From contig OY969581.1 of NCBI GenBank assembly GCA_963701265.1, positions 2,418,001 to 2,482,000 on the forward strand: DNA of 64,000 bases, given 5' to 3'. The DNA is from VRUE01 sp963701265 (GTDB lineage: Bacteria > Actinomycetota > Thermoleophilia > Solirubrobacterales > 70-9). The position numbers and the translations under genes were made by a program. Below the pieces are notes generated by a model, which was not told the DNA's origin, searched no databases, and saw only the letters and a program-made list of their open reading frames with translations. Shown here in pieces: positions 27,922-36,666 of the stretch. Within the stretch, counting starts at the first letter, position 1. Every line of letters starts with the position of its first letter.

Positions 27922-28692
27922 CTACCAGCCAAACAGGGTGCGGGCGTTGGCCTCGACCGTCTGCTCGAGCTCGCCGTAGGAAACGCCGCGAACCTCGGCG
28001 ACGACCTCGGCGGTGGAGACGACGTAGGCGGGCTCATTCGGCTTGCCGCGCATCGGTTGGGGCGCAAGGTAGGGCGCGTCGGTCTCGACCAGGACGAGCT
28101 CGTCGGGCAGCTTGGCGGCGGCCTCGCGCAGCTCGCCGGCGCTGGGGAAGGTGACGATGCCCGAGAAGGAGCAGTACCAACCGCGCTCGATCGCGTCCTC
28201 CACTCGCCAGGGAGCGAGGAAGCAGTGCAGGATCACGGCGACGCCGTCGCCGCGGCGGTCGAGGATCTCGAAGACGTCATCGACGGCGCCGGTCTCGCCC
28301 TCGGGGTCGCGGGCGTGGATCACCACCGGCAGGCGGCGCTCACGGGCGATCTCGATCTGCGCTTCGAAGGCCCGGTGCTGGTCCTCGCGGCTTGCCGACT
28401 CGCGGTAGTAGTCGATCCCGGTCTCGCCGATCGCCCGCACCTTCTCGTTCTCGGCGGCCAGTCGCGCGATCTGCTCGGCCCGGCCGTCATCAAACCCGGC
28501 CGCCTCGGTCGGGTGGCAACCGACCGTGGCGAAGACGCTGTCGTAGCGCTCGCTGGCGGCGACCGCGGTGAGGTTCGTCTCGGCGTCGAGCCCGACGTTG
28601 AGCATCCGCTCCACCCCTGCCTCACGCGCCGCCGCCACCAGCTCGCCCTCGGGGCGCTCGCAGAGAAAGAGGTGGGTGTGGGAATCGATCAC
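27922..28692 (-). CDS. TatD-family metal-dependent hydrolase/DNase
   Basis: 256 residues, TIM-barrel amidohydrolase relative. Metal and active-site motifs: DSHTHL (N-terminus), ETGIDYYRE, VIHARD, ILHCF, and ETDAPYLAPQPMRGKPNEP. Family members act as 3' exonucleases in DNA or RNA repair/quality control or as D-aminoacyl-tRNA deacylases. First in the tatD-rsmA-ispE run. Confidence 0.93.
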   Translation of the reverse strand: MIDSHTHLFLCERPEGELVAAAREAGVERMLNVGLDAETNLTAVAASERYDSVFATVGCHPTEAAGFDDGRAEQIARLAAENEKVRAIGETGIDYYRESASREDQHRAFEAQIEIARERRLPVVIHARDPEGETGAVDDVFEILDRRGDGVAVILHCFLAPWRVEDAIERGWYCSFSGIVTFPSAGELREAAAKLPDELVLVETDAPYLAPQPMRGKPNEPAYVVSTAEVVAEVRGVSYGELEQTVEANARTLFGW

Positions 28693-28723
28693 GTCCCGAG
28701 CTTATCCGTGACCAGACAACGTA

Positions 28724-28760
28724 AAACGGCCCGCGCATCCCGAAGGAGGGCGGGCCGTTT
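28724..28760 (-). terminator. Intrinsic terminator of the exported Gly-rich protein gene
   Basis: AAACGGCCCGC and GCGGGCCGTTT form an 11-bp perfect stem with a 15-base loop. Read on the minus strand the stem ends in TTTTACG, placing a short U-run after the hairpin, 17 bases past the stop of the 28777-29415 gene. Confidence 0.75.
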
Positions 28761-28776
28761 GAGAGGGGGAGCCGAT

Positions 28777-29415
28777 CTACGGGGCCGGGCAGACGTCGAA
28801 CGTGGGAAGCGCCGACGGTATGGAGAGCAGGTTGGCCAGATCGAGCGTGTCGAGTAGGCCGAGGATCGCGTCGGACCGACCGGTGAGTTCTTCGGTCTGC
28901 CCGCATACATCTTCGAGCAGAGGCACGGAGCCGATTGCGCCGAGAAGCTCCGGGTTGGTCACTCCGTCGAGGGTCGCGAGCGTCCCAACCAGATCGCCGT
29001 GGGTGACGCCTTCGAGGATTTTTTCCAGATCGTCGACCTTGACGTTGAGCGAAGAGATCTGGGTTTTCAGGGCGACTTCGTTGGGAGACGAGCCATCGCT
29101 GCCGGTCTGGCCCTGCTGACCGCCGCCGGCCGCTCCAGCCTGCCCAGCGGCACCGGACTGACCGCCCTGACCAACCGAGCTCCAGGCGACCTTGCGCTCG
29201 CCGCGCTTGCAGCGCGCTTTGACCGGGACCACGCGCATAGCGCCCTTGGGCTTGCCTTTTACCCGGTAACAAGCGTGGATAGTGCCGTCCTTGCCAACCG
29301 GCCCAGCGGCCGCCGAGGAGCCGACGAAGAGCGCCAGCAGCATCGCTGCCGCCGCCAGGCCGACGAGGATGAATCGTGCCTTGAGTCCTGCTTGAGGTGC
29401 CGCGTTTGAGTTCAT
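28777..29415 (-). CDS. Exported protein with basic Cys module and Gly-rich linker
   Basis: 212 residues. Signal peptide or anchor at about 14-37. A short module IHACYRVKGKPKGAMRVV with a second Cys (KARCKRGERKVAWS) follows, a motif I associate with collagen-like exported proteins of Thermoleophilia. A Gly/Gln/Ala-rich stretch (about 80-105), a coiled-coil-like segment (LKTQISSLNVKVDDLEKIL) and a Leu-rich C-terminus with two Cys complete it. Function unknown; probably surface or matrix. Confidence 0.7.
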   Translation of the reverse strand: MNSNAAPQAGLKARFILVGLAAAAMLLALFVGSSAAAGPVGKDGTIHACYRVKGKPKGAMRVVPVKARCKRGERKVAWSSVGQGGQSGAAGQAGAAGGGQQGQTGSDGSSPNEVALKTQISSLNVKVDDLEKILEGVTHGDLVGTLATLDGVTNPELLGAIGSVPLLEDVCGQTEELTGRSDAILGLLDTLDLANLLSIPSALPTFDVCPAP

Positions 29416-29560
29416 GCGCGGACCATCGACAAAGTTTTCGCTGAATACAACTAATGCAATTGTTTGATCGACAGTATTGTTACTTAAAATTAGGTAGACA
29501 TCCTACGAACTAATCGGTAGTTAATAAACAAAGTGGTTCTCACGTAGGCTTCCGGGGCCG
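29416..29560. promoter_or_regulatory. AT-rich divergent promoter region
   Basis: A 145-bp gap between divergent genes, markedly richer in A and T than its surroundings (e.g. TTACTTAAAATTAGG, TAGTTAATAAACAAAG). It should hold promoters for the exported protein (minus) and the FMN oxidase (plus). I cannot fix -10/-35 boxes with confidence. Confidence 0.45.
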
Positions 29561-30721
29561 ATGGCCGACTTTGCCGACTACTACCGTCAGATCTACGCCC
29601 TCGGCTTGGGCGGCGAGACTCCCTCTGTTCCCGTTTCCGTGGCCGAGCTGGAGCGGCTCGCCGCCGAGACGATGGATGAGCGCGCCGCCAACTACGTCTT
29701 CGCCGGAGCAGGGAGCGAGGGCACGATGGACGCCAACCGCGAGGCCTTTCGCCGCCGGCGAATCGTGCCGCGGATGCTGCGCGACGTCGCCGAGCGCGAC
29801 CTCTCCACCACGCTGCTTGGCACGGCGATGCCGGCGCCGTTGCTGCTGGCGCCGATCGGCGTGCAGAAGGCCGTCCACCCCGAAGGTGAGCTGGCAACTG
29901 CGCGCGCGGCGGCGGGCCTCGGCCTGCCGATGATCGCCAGCACCGCCTCCGCCTTCACCATGGAGGAGATCGCCGAGGCAGGCGGCAACGCTCCTCGCTG
30001 GTTCCAGCTCTACTGGCCCAATGACCGCGAGCTCGCCGCGAGCTTCGTCGGCCGAGCCGAGGCCGCCGGCTACGGGGCGATCGTGCTCACCGTCGACACC
30101 TTCGTCCCCGGTTGGAAGCCGCGAGACCTGCAGCAGGCCTGGCTGCCCTTCCTCAACGGCGTCGGCGTCGCCAACTACTTCCAGGACCCGGTCTTCCGCG
30201 CCGCCCTCGACGAGACCCCGGAGGAGAACGTCGGCGCCGCCACCGGGCACTTCCTCGGCATCCAGGCCAACCCGTCGCTGAGCTGGGATGACCTCGGCTG
30301 GCTGCGCGAGCAGACCGAGCTGCCGATCGTGATCAAGGGAATCCAGCATGCAGACGACGCCCACGAAGCGGCGGCGCGCGGGATCGACGGCGTCATCGTC
30401 TCCAACCACGGTGGCCGCCAGGTCGACGGCGCGATCGCCTCGCTGGACGCATTGCCGGCGATCGTCGAGGCCGCCGGCGACGAACTCGCCGTCCTCTTCG
30501 ACAGCGGGGTGCGCAGCGGCAGCGACGTGATCAAGGCGCTGGCCCTCGGCGCCGACGCGGTCTGCCTCGGCCGCCCCTACGTCTGGGGCCTCGCGCTGGA
30601 GGGCCAGCAGGGGGTCGAGACCGTGCTCAAGATGGTGCTCGCCGAGCTCGACCTGACGATGGCGCTCTGCGGCTACACGCGTCCGGACCAGCTCGGCCCG
30701 GACGCGCTCGCCACAACCTAA
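29561..30721 (+). CDS. FMN-dependent alpha-hydroxyacid oxidase (lactate 2-monooxygenase-like)
   Basis: 386 residues of the L-lactate/glycolate oxidase family. The N-terminus ANYVFAGAGSEGTMDANREAF, FQLYWPNDRE, LTVDTFVPGWKPRDLQQA and the FMN-Lys segment PIVIKGIQ lead to the catalytic SNHGGRQVDGA (His and Arg) and DSGVRSGSDVIKALALGA. The long YWPND/WKPRD region is like lactate 2-monooxygenase, which decarboxylates lactate to acetate; oxidase activity is the alternative. It stands alone between divergent and convergent genes. Confidence 0.9.
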   Translation: MADFADYYRQIYALGLGGETPSVPVSVAELERLAAETMDERAANYVFAGAGSEGTMDANREAFRRRRIVPRMLRDVAERDLSTTLLGTAMPAPLLLAPIGVQKAVHPEGELATARAAAGLGLPMIASTASAFTMEEIAEAGGNAPRWFQLYWPNDRELAASFVGRAEAAGYGAIVLTVDTFVPGWKPRDLQQAWLPFLNGVGVANYFQDPVFRAALDETPEENVGAATGHFLGIQANPSLSWDDLGWLREQTELPIVIKGIQHADDAHEAAARGIDGVIVSNHGGRQVDGAIASLDALPAIVEAAGDELAVLFDSGVRSGSDVIKALALGADAVCLGRPYVWGLALEGQQGVETVLKMVLAELDLTMALCGYTRPDQLGPDALATT

Positions 30722-30731
30722 GAAGCGAGCC

Positions 30732-31592
30732 TCAGAGGTCGCGCCGGGCGAAGACGGCGGCTGCCAAGGCGAGCACGCCCACCATGTACACGAAGGCCCA
30801 GAGGATCAGGCCGGGTCCGGCCGCTTCGGAGCCGCCGAACGGGCCGAGCTGCAGGACGACGCCGGTCAGGCCCGAGGTGTTGGAGATCAGCGCGTGCAGG
30901 CTGGCGGCGTAGAGGCCCTCGAAGGGCAGGGTCCAGCTCGCCGTCCGCCCGATCGAGTGCAGGGTGTCGGAGTTGATCGCGTTGCCGATCTGGGCGAGTA
31001 GCCCCGCCGTCAGGCCGGCGCCGTAGACCATGAAGACGACGATCCCCTGGGCCGTCACCGAGAGCAGCGTCGAGGCAAGCAGGGAGAGCGCGGCGACGAT
31101 CGCCACGGCAAAGGCGAGGGCCAAGGCCGGGCCGATCAGGTGATCGGGCGCCCAGTGCCCGGCTTGCCAGGTGATCGCGAGGGCCGCCGCGTAGACCGCC
31201 AACACGTAAGCAGCGGCAAGGCCGGCGGCGGCGAGGAAGCGCGAGAGCAGCAGCGTCGTGCGGCCGATCGGGCGCACGACCAGCGGTTGCAAGAGGCCGC
31301 TCTCGGCGTCGCCCCGCACGATTCCCAGGGTGAGGAATACGGCGAGGACGGAGCCGAGGAAGAGCGAGGTGAACATCGCCAAGCCGAAGATCGTCGCGCC
31401 GGTGAAGGCCTTGGGATCGAGGATCTTCGGTTCGGGACCGGCGAAGTTGTTGGCATCGCGGAAGGCAAAGTGGGCGCCCAGCGCATAGAGGGCGAGAAAG
31501 GCAATCGAGAGCACCAGGACCGCGAGGAAGACGCGGCGGCGCAGTCCCTCCCGCAGGGCGTAGCCGATCACCGTGGAGACGGAGCGCGCCAC
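30732..31592 (-). CDS. ABC-2 type transporter permease
   Basis: 286 residues, six or more helices, GTG start. Cytosolic start IGYALREGLRRRVFLAVL, then a large extracytoplasmic loop, and the conserved loop GIVRGDAESGLLQPLVVRPIGR after helix 2. Encoded 8 bp after its ATPase, in line behind metG. Substrate unknown. Confidence 0.88.
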   Translation of the reverse strand: MARSVSTVIGYALREGLRRRVFLAVLVLSIAFLALYALGAHFAFRDANNFAGPEPKILDPKAFTGATIFGLAMFTSLFLGSVLAVFLTLGIVRGDAESGLLQPLVVRPIGRTTLLLSRFLAAAGLAAAYVLAVYAAALAITWQAGHWAPDHLIGPALALAFAVAIVAALSLLASTLLSVTAQGIVVFMVYGAGLTAGLLAQIGNAINSDTLHSIGRTASWTLPFEGLYAASLHALISNTSGLTGVVLQLGPFGGSEAAGPGLILWAFVYMVGVLALAAAVFARRDL

Positions 31593-31600
31593 CGACCGCC

Positions 31601-32443
31601 TCAGCCCGTCCGGCCCTGGACCGCGTCCAGGTAGACGTCCTCGAGCGAGCTGCTGAGCACCTCGACGCGGTGGATGCGCTCGCCTTCGCTGACCAGCCGC
31701 GCGACGATCTCGGGTGCCTCCTCACGGCCGGCACCCTCGAAGAGCCTCACCCCGTTCGCGGTCTCGACCTCGACCCCGCGCGGCCGCTCCAGGTCCGCCG
31801 GGCGCCCCTCCTGGACCAGCTTGCCGTCGGCGATGATCGCCACCCGGTCGCAGACCAGCTCGACCTCGCTGAGCAGGTGCGAGTTGAGCAGGACGGCGAC
31901 GTCGCGGCGCCGCATCTCTTCGAGCAGGCCGCGAACGATCCGCCTGCCGACCGGATCGAGCGCGCTGGTCGGCTCGTCGAGGAGCAGCAGGCGCGGCGAG
32001 CCAACCAGGGCCTGGGCGATACCGAGCCGCTGCTGCATGCCCTTCGACATCGTCTCCACCCGCGTGCCGGCGGCGTGGCTGAGCTCGACCAGCTCGAGCA
32101 GCTCGGCGCGCTCGCTCGGTCCGCCCTCAGAGCCACAGAGACGCTGGTGCAGTTGCAGAAGCTCGTCGGCTGAGCACCAGCCGGGGAAGCGGAAGAGCTC
32201 GGCGAGGTAGCCGATCGCGGCCCGCGCCGGCGCCGAGCCCGCCGGCTTTCCCAGCACCTCGACGCTGCCGCCGCTGGGCCTGACCAGGCCGCAGGCGATC
32301 TTGGTCAGGGTCGACTTGCCGGCGCCGTTGGGCCCGAGCAGGCCGAGCAGCTCGCCGGCACCGACCTCGAGATCGACACCGACCAACGCTTCCTTGCCGC
32401 GGTAGGACTTGCGCAGGGCGCGGGCGGCGAGGACCGCCGACAC
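31601..32443 (-). CDS. ABC transporter ATP-binding protein
   Basis: 280 residues, GTG start that overlaps the metG stop by one base. Walker A GPNGAGKSTLTKI, signature MSKGMQQRLGIAQA, Walker B LLLLDEPTSALDP, H-loop LLNSHLLSEVE. A C-terminal extension (about 210-280) is of the kind seen in exporter ATPases. With the downstream permease it forms an exporter; coupling to metG is likely only transcriptional. Confidence 0.92.
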   Translation of the reverse strand: MSAVLAARALRKSYRGKEALVGVDLEVGAGELLGLLGPNGAGKSTLTKIACGLVRPSGGSVEVLGKPAGSAPARAAIGYLAELFRFPGWCSADELLQLHQRLCGSEGGPSERAELLELVELSHAAGTRVETMSKGMQQRLGIAQALVGSPRLLLLDEPTSALDPVGRRIVRGLLEEMRRRDVAVLLNSHLLSEVELVCDRVAIIADGKLVQEGRPADLERPRGVEVETANGVRLFEGAGREEAPEIVARLVSEGERIHRVEVLSSSLEDVYLDAVQGRTG

Positions 32444-33957
32444 TAAGCCGGCGTCTCGATCTTGGGGAAGAGCTGTGGCACGCGCTCGACGCTCTGCCCG
32501 CCCGGGCGCGAGCCAAAGTCAGCCAATACCCGCGAGTCTTCGCCGAGGGCCGCGAGCAGGATCTCACCGGTCTTTGGCAGGTACGGCACGAGCAAGAGCG
32601 TCGTCACCCGCAACCCCTCGACCAGGTTGTAGAGGACCTCGTCGAGGCGCTCGGGATCGGCCTCGTCCTTGGCCAGCACCCAGGGCTGGCTCTCCTCGAC
32701 GTAGCGGTTGAGCCGTCGCACCAGGACCCAGGCCACCTCCAGCGCCTGGGTCAACTCGGCGCGGTCGAGCAACTCGGAGAAGCGCGGCACGACGCCTTCG
32801 AAGTCCTCGGCCAGCACCGCGTCGACCGTCGCCACCGGCACCGTGCCGGCGCGGTAGCGCTCGACCATCGCCAGCACGCGGCTGGCGAGGTTGCCGTAGT
32901 CGTTGGCCAGCTCGGTCTCGTAGCGGGCCTCGAAGCCGGCGGTCGAGATCGAGCCGTCCTGGCCGAAGCTGACCTCGCGGAAGAGGTAGAAGCGCAGGGC
33001 GTCGGAGCCGAAGCGGTCGATCACCTCGAACGGATCGAGCACGTTGCCGAGCGACTTCGACATCTTCTTCTCGCCCATCAGCAGGTAGCCGTGGATCGTC
33101 ATCCGCTGCGGCGGCTCGAGGTCGGCGGCCATGCAGAGGGCGGGCCAGATCACCGCGTGGAACTTGAGGATGTCCTTGGCCAGCACGTGCAGCGTGGCGG
33201 GCCAGTAGCGCTCGGTCAGGTCCTCACCCTCGCGGGCGAAGCTGAGCGCGGTGACGTAGTTGAGCAGGGCGTCGAACCAGACGTACATCCGCTGCTCGGG
33301 ATCCCAGGGCAGAGGCAGGCCCCATTTCAGCGTCGGCCGCGAGAGCGAGACGTCCTCGAGCCCGCCCTTGATGAAGGAGACGGCCTCGTTGCGGCGGAAG
33401 TCGGGCACGACGAAATCGGGCTGCTCCTCGTAGAGAGCTTCGAGCTGGGGCTGGAAGGCGGAGAGGCGGAAGAACCAGTTCTCCTCGTGGACCTTCTCCA
33501 GCGGGATCTCGTGGATCGGGCAGGTGTTGCCGGGGCCAAGCTCGCGCTCGGTCTTGAAGTCGGCGCAGCGCGGGCAGTACCAGCCTTCGTAGGTGCCCTT
33601 GCTGACCCAGCCGTTGTCGTAGACCCGCTGCATGATCTCGGCGACCTTCGCCTTGTGGCGCTCATCAGAGGTGCGGATGAAGAAGTCGTTGGTCGCGTCG
33701 ATGATCGGCCCCAGCGCCTCGAACTTGGCGGCGTTGCGGTCGGCCAGCTCCTGCGGCGAGATCCCCTCGCGCTCCGCCGCCGTCTCGATCGGCTCGCCAT
33801 GCTCGTCGGTGCCGGTGAGGAAGAAGACGTCAGCGCCGCGCTGGCGCATGTGGCGAGCGAGCACGTCGGCGGCCATCGTCGAGTAGGCATGGCCGAGGTG
33901 GGGCTCGGCGTTGACGTAGTAGATCGGGGTTGTGACGAAGTACTTGTTCGCAGCCAT
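32443..33957 (-). CDS. metG: Methionyl-tRNA synthetase
   Basis: 504 residues, class I synthetase. HIGH motif as HLGHAY (about 20-25), a zinc knuckle-like CPRC and CPIHE pair in the connective peptide (about 126-148), KMSKS as EKKMSKSLGN (about 297), and an alpha-helical anticodon domain. It lacks the C-terminal dimerising tRNA-binding domain, as in the shorter bacterial type. Heads a metG-ABC-permease run. Confidence 0.97.
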   Translation of the reverse strand: MAANKYFVTTPIYYVNAEPHLGHAYSTMAADVLARHMRQRGADVFFLTGTDEHGEPIETAAEREGISPQELADRNAAKFEALGPIIDATNDFFIRTSDERHKAKVAEIMQRVYDNGWVSKGTYEGWYCPRCADFKTERELGPGNTCPIHEIPLEKVHEENWFFRLSAFQPQLEALYEEQPDFVVPDFRRNEAVSFIKGGLEDVSLSRPTLKWGLPLPWDPEQRMYVWFDALLNYVTALSFAREGEDLTERYWPATLHVLAKDILKFHAVIWPALCMAADLEPPQRMTIHGYLLMGEKKMSKSLGNVLDPFEVIDRFGSDALRFYLFREVSFGQDGSISTAGFEARYETELANDYGNLASRVLAMVERYRAGTVPVATVDAVLAEDFEGVVPRFSELLDRAELTQALEVAWVLVRRLNRYVEESQPWVLAKDEADPERLDEVLYNLVEGLRVTTLLLVPYLPKTGEILLAALGEDSRVLADFGSRPGGQSVERVPQLFPKIETPA

Positions 33958-34025
33958 CGCCGTTTCGACCCTACCTAGTCAAGCGCAAGCCAATCCAGCT
34001 CACCTCCACCCACGCGGGCGAGATC

Positions 34026-34757
34026 TCAGCCGATCAAGGATGGGTCATCGCAGGTTGGAAGGCGAAATTGGAACCCGCGGACATGCCGCAGGAAGACGCC
34101 GCCGACCATCGAGTACCAGGTGCTGCCGTCATCGCAGGTAACCGGCCGGGAGGCGACTACCCGGACGCGCTCTCCGTTGCGCATGTCAACTCCGAAGGCC
34201 GCCCGGGGCGCGAAGACACCCCAATGGCCCCACTTCATGCCCTTGACCGGAATTCCGACGGTTTGCTTTCCCCCGTATGCCCGGAGAATGCACCGACCAG
34301 GATGAACCCGGGCGGTGTAACGACGGGCCTTATCGTGGTAGCAGGCGATCACGGTCCCTGGCTTCGGCCTCGACTTCACGCTCGTGAAGGTCTTATCGGC
34401 GCCGTAAGCCTTCCCACCCCTGCTGATGGCGACGATTCGGAAGTGGTACGTGGCCCCCGGCTGCAGTTCAAAAACGGGCGCTTCGGCTGCGTAGCGTTTG
34501 TTCCCGTCGTAGCTTCCGATGCTCGATGTGGTGCGCCCGTACGACTCCGTCAACCCGTATTGGAAGTGATAGGCAGTAGGGACGCCGCGTGGGTTGATCG
34601 CCCCGTTGAGCCATGCCGCCCCGATTTCCTGGAGGCTCGCTCGGGTCGTCCACGCCTTCGGAGGAGGTGGCTTCGGAGCGGCCATCGCCACCGTTGGAAG
34701 TCCAGACGCGACCAGTGCCAAGCCGAGTGATGCAAGGACGACTGCGCGTTTCCACAT
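34026..34757 (-). CDS. Exported protein with fibronectin-III-like domain
   Basis: 243 residues. Signal peptide about 1-26 ending AMAAP. An FnIII-like sandwich (about 38-125) has LNGAINPRGVPTAYHFQYG and FELQPGATYHFRIVAI, a pattern that recurs in surface proteins of this lineage. The C-terminal region has four Cys (VIACYHD, GRCIL, VTCDD, LPTCDD). Function unknown. It has a less biased base composition than its neighbours and stands apart between metG and rsmI. Confidence 0.7.
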   Translation of the reverse strand: MWKRAVVLASLGLALVASGLPTVAMAAPKPPPPKAWTTRASLQEIGAAWLNGAINPRGVPTAYHFQYGLTESYGRTTSSIGSYDGNKRYAAEAPVFELQPGATYHFRIVAISRGGKAYGADKTFTSVKSRPKPGTVIACYHDKARRYTARVHPGRCILRAYGGKQTVGIPVKGMKWGHWGVFAPRAAFGVDMRNGERVRVVASRPVTCDDGSTWYSMVGGVFLRHVRGFQFRLPTCDDPSLIG

Positions 34758-34769
34758 GGTCCTTACAAC

Positions 34770-34795
34770 CGCCCGCAGAGCACAGGTTGCGGGCG
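34770..34795. terminator. Hairpin between rsmI and the FnIII-like gene
   Basis: CGCCCGCA and TGCGGGCG form a perfect 8-bp stem with a 10-base loop, 17 bases past the rsmI stop on the minus strand and just upstream of the next gene's start. There is no clear T-run. Confidence 0.5.
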
Positions 34796-34811
34796 CCCAC
34801 TGCGCTTCAAG

Positions 34812-35639
34812 CTATTTACGCGGCTCGCGGCCGGTCAGCGCCCGGTAGAGATCGTTCGCCCGGGTGCCGGTGAGGGCGGCGACGACGCTGGCGGCGGCGC
34901 GCGGGCGGGCGCCCGACTGGACCAGGTGGCGCAGGGCGTCGACGGCGAAGCCGACGTCGCGGTCGTGCTCCTCGGCGGCGGCGGGGGCGATCACGAGGAC
35001 GATCTCGCCCTTGACGTCGCCGCGGAAGCGGCGTGCCAGTTCGGCCAGCGAGCCGCGGGCGACTTCCTCGTGCATCTTGGTCAGCTCGCGGCAAACGGCG
35101 GCGGGGCGGTCGGCGGCGATCGCCGCCAGCGCCGCCAGTGACTCGCCGACCCGGCGGGGCGACTCGAAGGCGATCACGGTCTCGGCCGAGCGCAGCACGC
35201 GCTCCATCTCACCGGAGCGCTTGGGCAGGAAGCCCTCGAAGCGCCAACGGTCGGTGGGCAGGCCTGAGGCGACGAGCGCGACTGGGACGACGGAGGGACC
35301 GGGCAGCACGGTGATGTCGAGGTCGCGCTCGATGCAGCGGCGGATCAGCTTGTAGCCGGGGTCCGAGACGGCGGGCATGCCGGCGTCGGAGACGAGGGCG
35401 ACGGTGTCACCGCGCTCGATCCGCTGGGCCAGCTCGGTCGCCCGTGGCCCTTCGTTGCCCTCGTGATTGGAGACCAGCGGCGGCGCGGGGCGAATGCCGA
35501 GCTTGTCGAGCAGGCCGCCGGTGCGGCGGGTGTCCTCGCAGGCGATCCAGTCAGCGGCGACGAGGGCATCGCGGACGCGCACGGTGATGTCATCGAGGTT
35601 TCCGATCGGGGTCGGGCAGACGATCAGCTCGCCCGGCAT
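34812..35639 (-). CDS. rsmI: 16S rRNA (cytidine1402-2'-O)-methyltransferase
   Basis: 275 residues. SAM-dependent TP-methylase fold: CPTPIGNLDDITVRVRDAL, IACEDTRRTGGLLDK, VALVSDAGMPAVSDPG, and ESPRRVGESLAAL. The C-terminal helical tail (about 225-275) ends in ALTGTRANDLYRALTGREP, usual for RsmI. It overlaps the ROK kinase by one base. Confidence 0.95.
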   Translation of the reverse strand: MPGELIVCPTPIGNLDDITVRVRDALVAADWIACEDTRRTGGLLDKLGIRPAPPLVSNHEGNEGPRATELAQRIERGDTVALVSDAGMPAVSDPGYKLIRRCIERDLDITVLPGPSVVPVALVASGLPTDRWRFEGFLPKRSGEMERVLRSAETVIAFESPRRVGESLAALAAIAADRPAAVCRELTKMHEEVARGSLAELARRFRGDVKGEIVLVIAPAAAEEHDRDVGFAVDALRHLVQSGARPRAAASVVAALTGTRANDLYRALTGREPRK

Positions 35640-36601
35640 CAGCCCTCCCCCTGCTCCAGCTCGATCCGCGCCATCGCGGCGGCGCCGATCATGCCGGCGT
35701 CGGAGCCGAGCTCGGCGGCGACAACGGGGATCTTCTTCATCGGCGGCAGCGCCCGCGCCGCGAGCTCGCGCCGCGCCGGATCGAGCAGCAGGTCACCGGC
35801 GGCGATCACGCCACCACCAATCACGAAGACCTCGGGCTGGAAGATGTTGGCGAAGCTGGTCAGGGCGACACCGAGGCGCGACCCGATCAGGTCGAAGACG
35901 CCGCGCGCGGTCGCGTCACCTGAGAGCGCCGCCTCGGTCACGACCTTGCCGTCGATCGTCTCGCCCTCGGCGAGCATCGCGCCAAGCGCCGAGTCGGGCT
36001 CGCGCTCGGCGGCGGCGCGGCCCTCGCGGCCGAGCGCCGTCCCCGATGCCAGCGTCTCGACGCAACCCCGGCCCGGGCAGTTGCCCTGGCAGGGCGGTCC
36101 GTCCATCTCGATAACCGTGTGGCCCAGCTCGGCCCCGGCGCCGGTGGCGCCGCGGTAGACCTCGCCATTGAGGATCAGACCGCCGCCGATCCCGGTGCCG
36201 ATCGTCAGCATCACCGCGTTTTCGGCGCCGCGCGCCGCGCCGTAGAGGTGCTCGGCCAAGGCAGCGACGGTGGCGTCGTTGTCGACGAAGACCGGCAGGC
36301 CAGTGCGCCCGCCGATGATCTCGCGGATCGGCAGGTCGTCGAGCGGCAGGTTGACCGCCGAGATCGCGATCCCGCGCTCGTGGTCGATCGTGGCGGGAAT
36401 CCCCAGGCCAACTCCGGCGACACCCGGACATTTGTCTCGGGCCTCCTCGACCTCTCGGACCAGCAGCTCGACCAACTCGTCCTCGGTTTGCCCGGTCGAA
36501 GCCTCGCGGCTCTCCCACAGGACCTTCGAATCGGCGTCGAGGACGCCGAGCAGCATCTTCGTGCCACCCAGGTCGACGCCGACTATTTCCCCTGCACTCA
36601 T
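35639..36601 (-). CDS. ROK-family glucokinase
   Basis: 320 residues. Phosphate-binding VDLGGTKMLLGVLD, DNDATVAALAEHLYG with the catalytic Asp, IGTGIGGGLILNGEVYRG, and the ROK zinc/substrate segment ELGHTVIEMDGPPCQGNC then GRGCVE. Most likely phosphorylates glucose or a related hexose. Divergent from the LCP gene; one-base overlap with rsmI downstream. Confidence 0.9.
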   Translation of the reverse strand: MSAGEIVGVDLGGTKMLLGVLDADSKVLWESREASTGQTEDELVELLVREVEEARDKCPGVAGVGLGIPATIDHERGIAISAVNLPLDDLPIREIIGGRTGLPVFVDNDATVAALAEHLYGAARGAENAVMLTIGTGIGGGLILNGEVYRGATGAGAELGHTVIEMDGPPCQGNCPGRGCVETLASGTALGREGRAAAEREPDSALGAMLAEGETIDGKVVTEAALSGDATARGVFDLIGSRLGVALTSFANIFQPEVFVIGGGVIAAGDLLLDPARRELAARALPPMKKIPVVAAELGSDAGMIGAAAMARIELEQGEG

Positions 36602-36666
36602 ACGCGCTTCGTTGCAGGGTAGAGGCGGGCGACCGCGGGCATCGGCATGATTCCCGGCAGTCTTTC

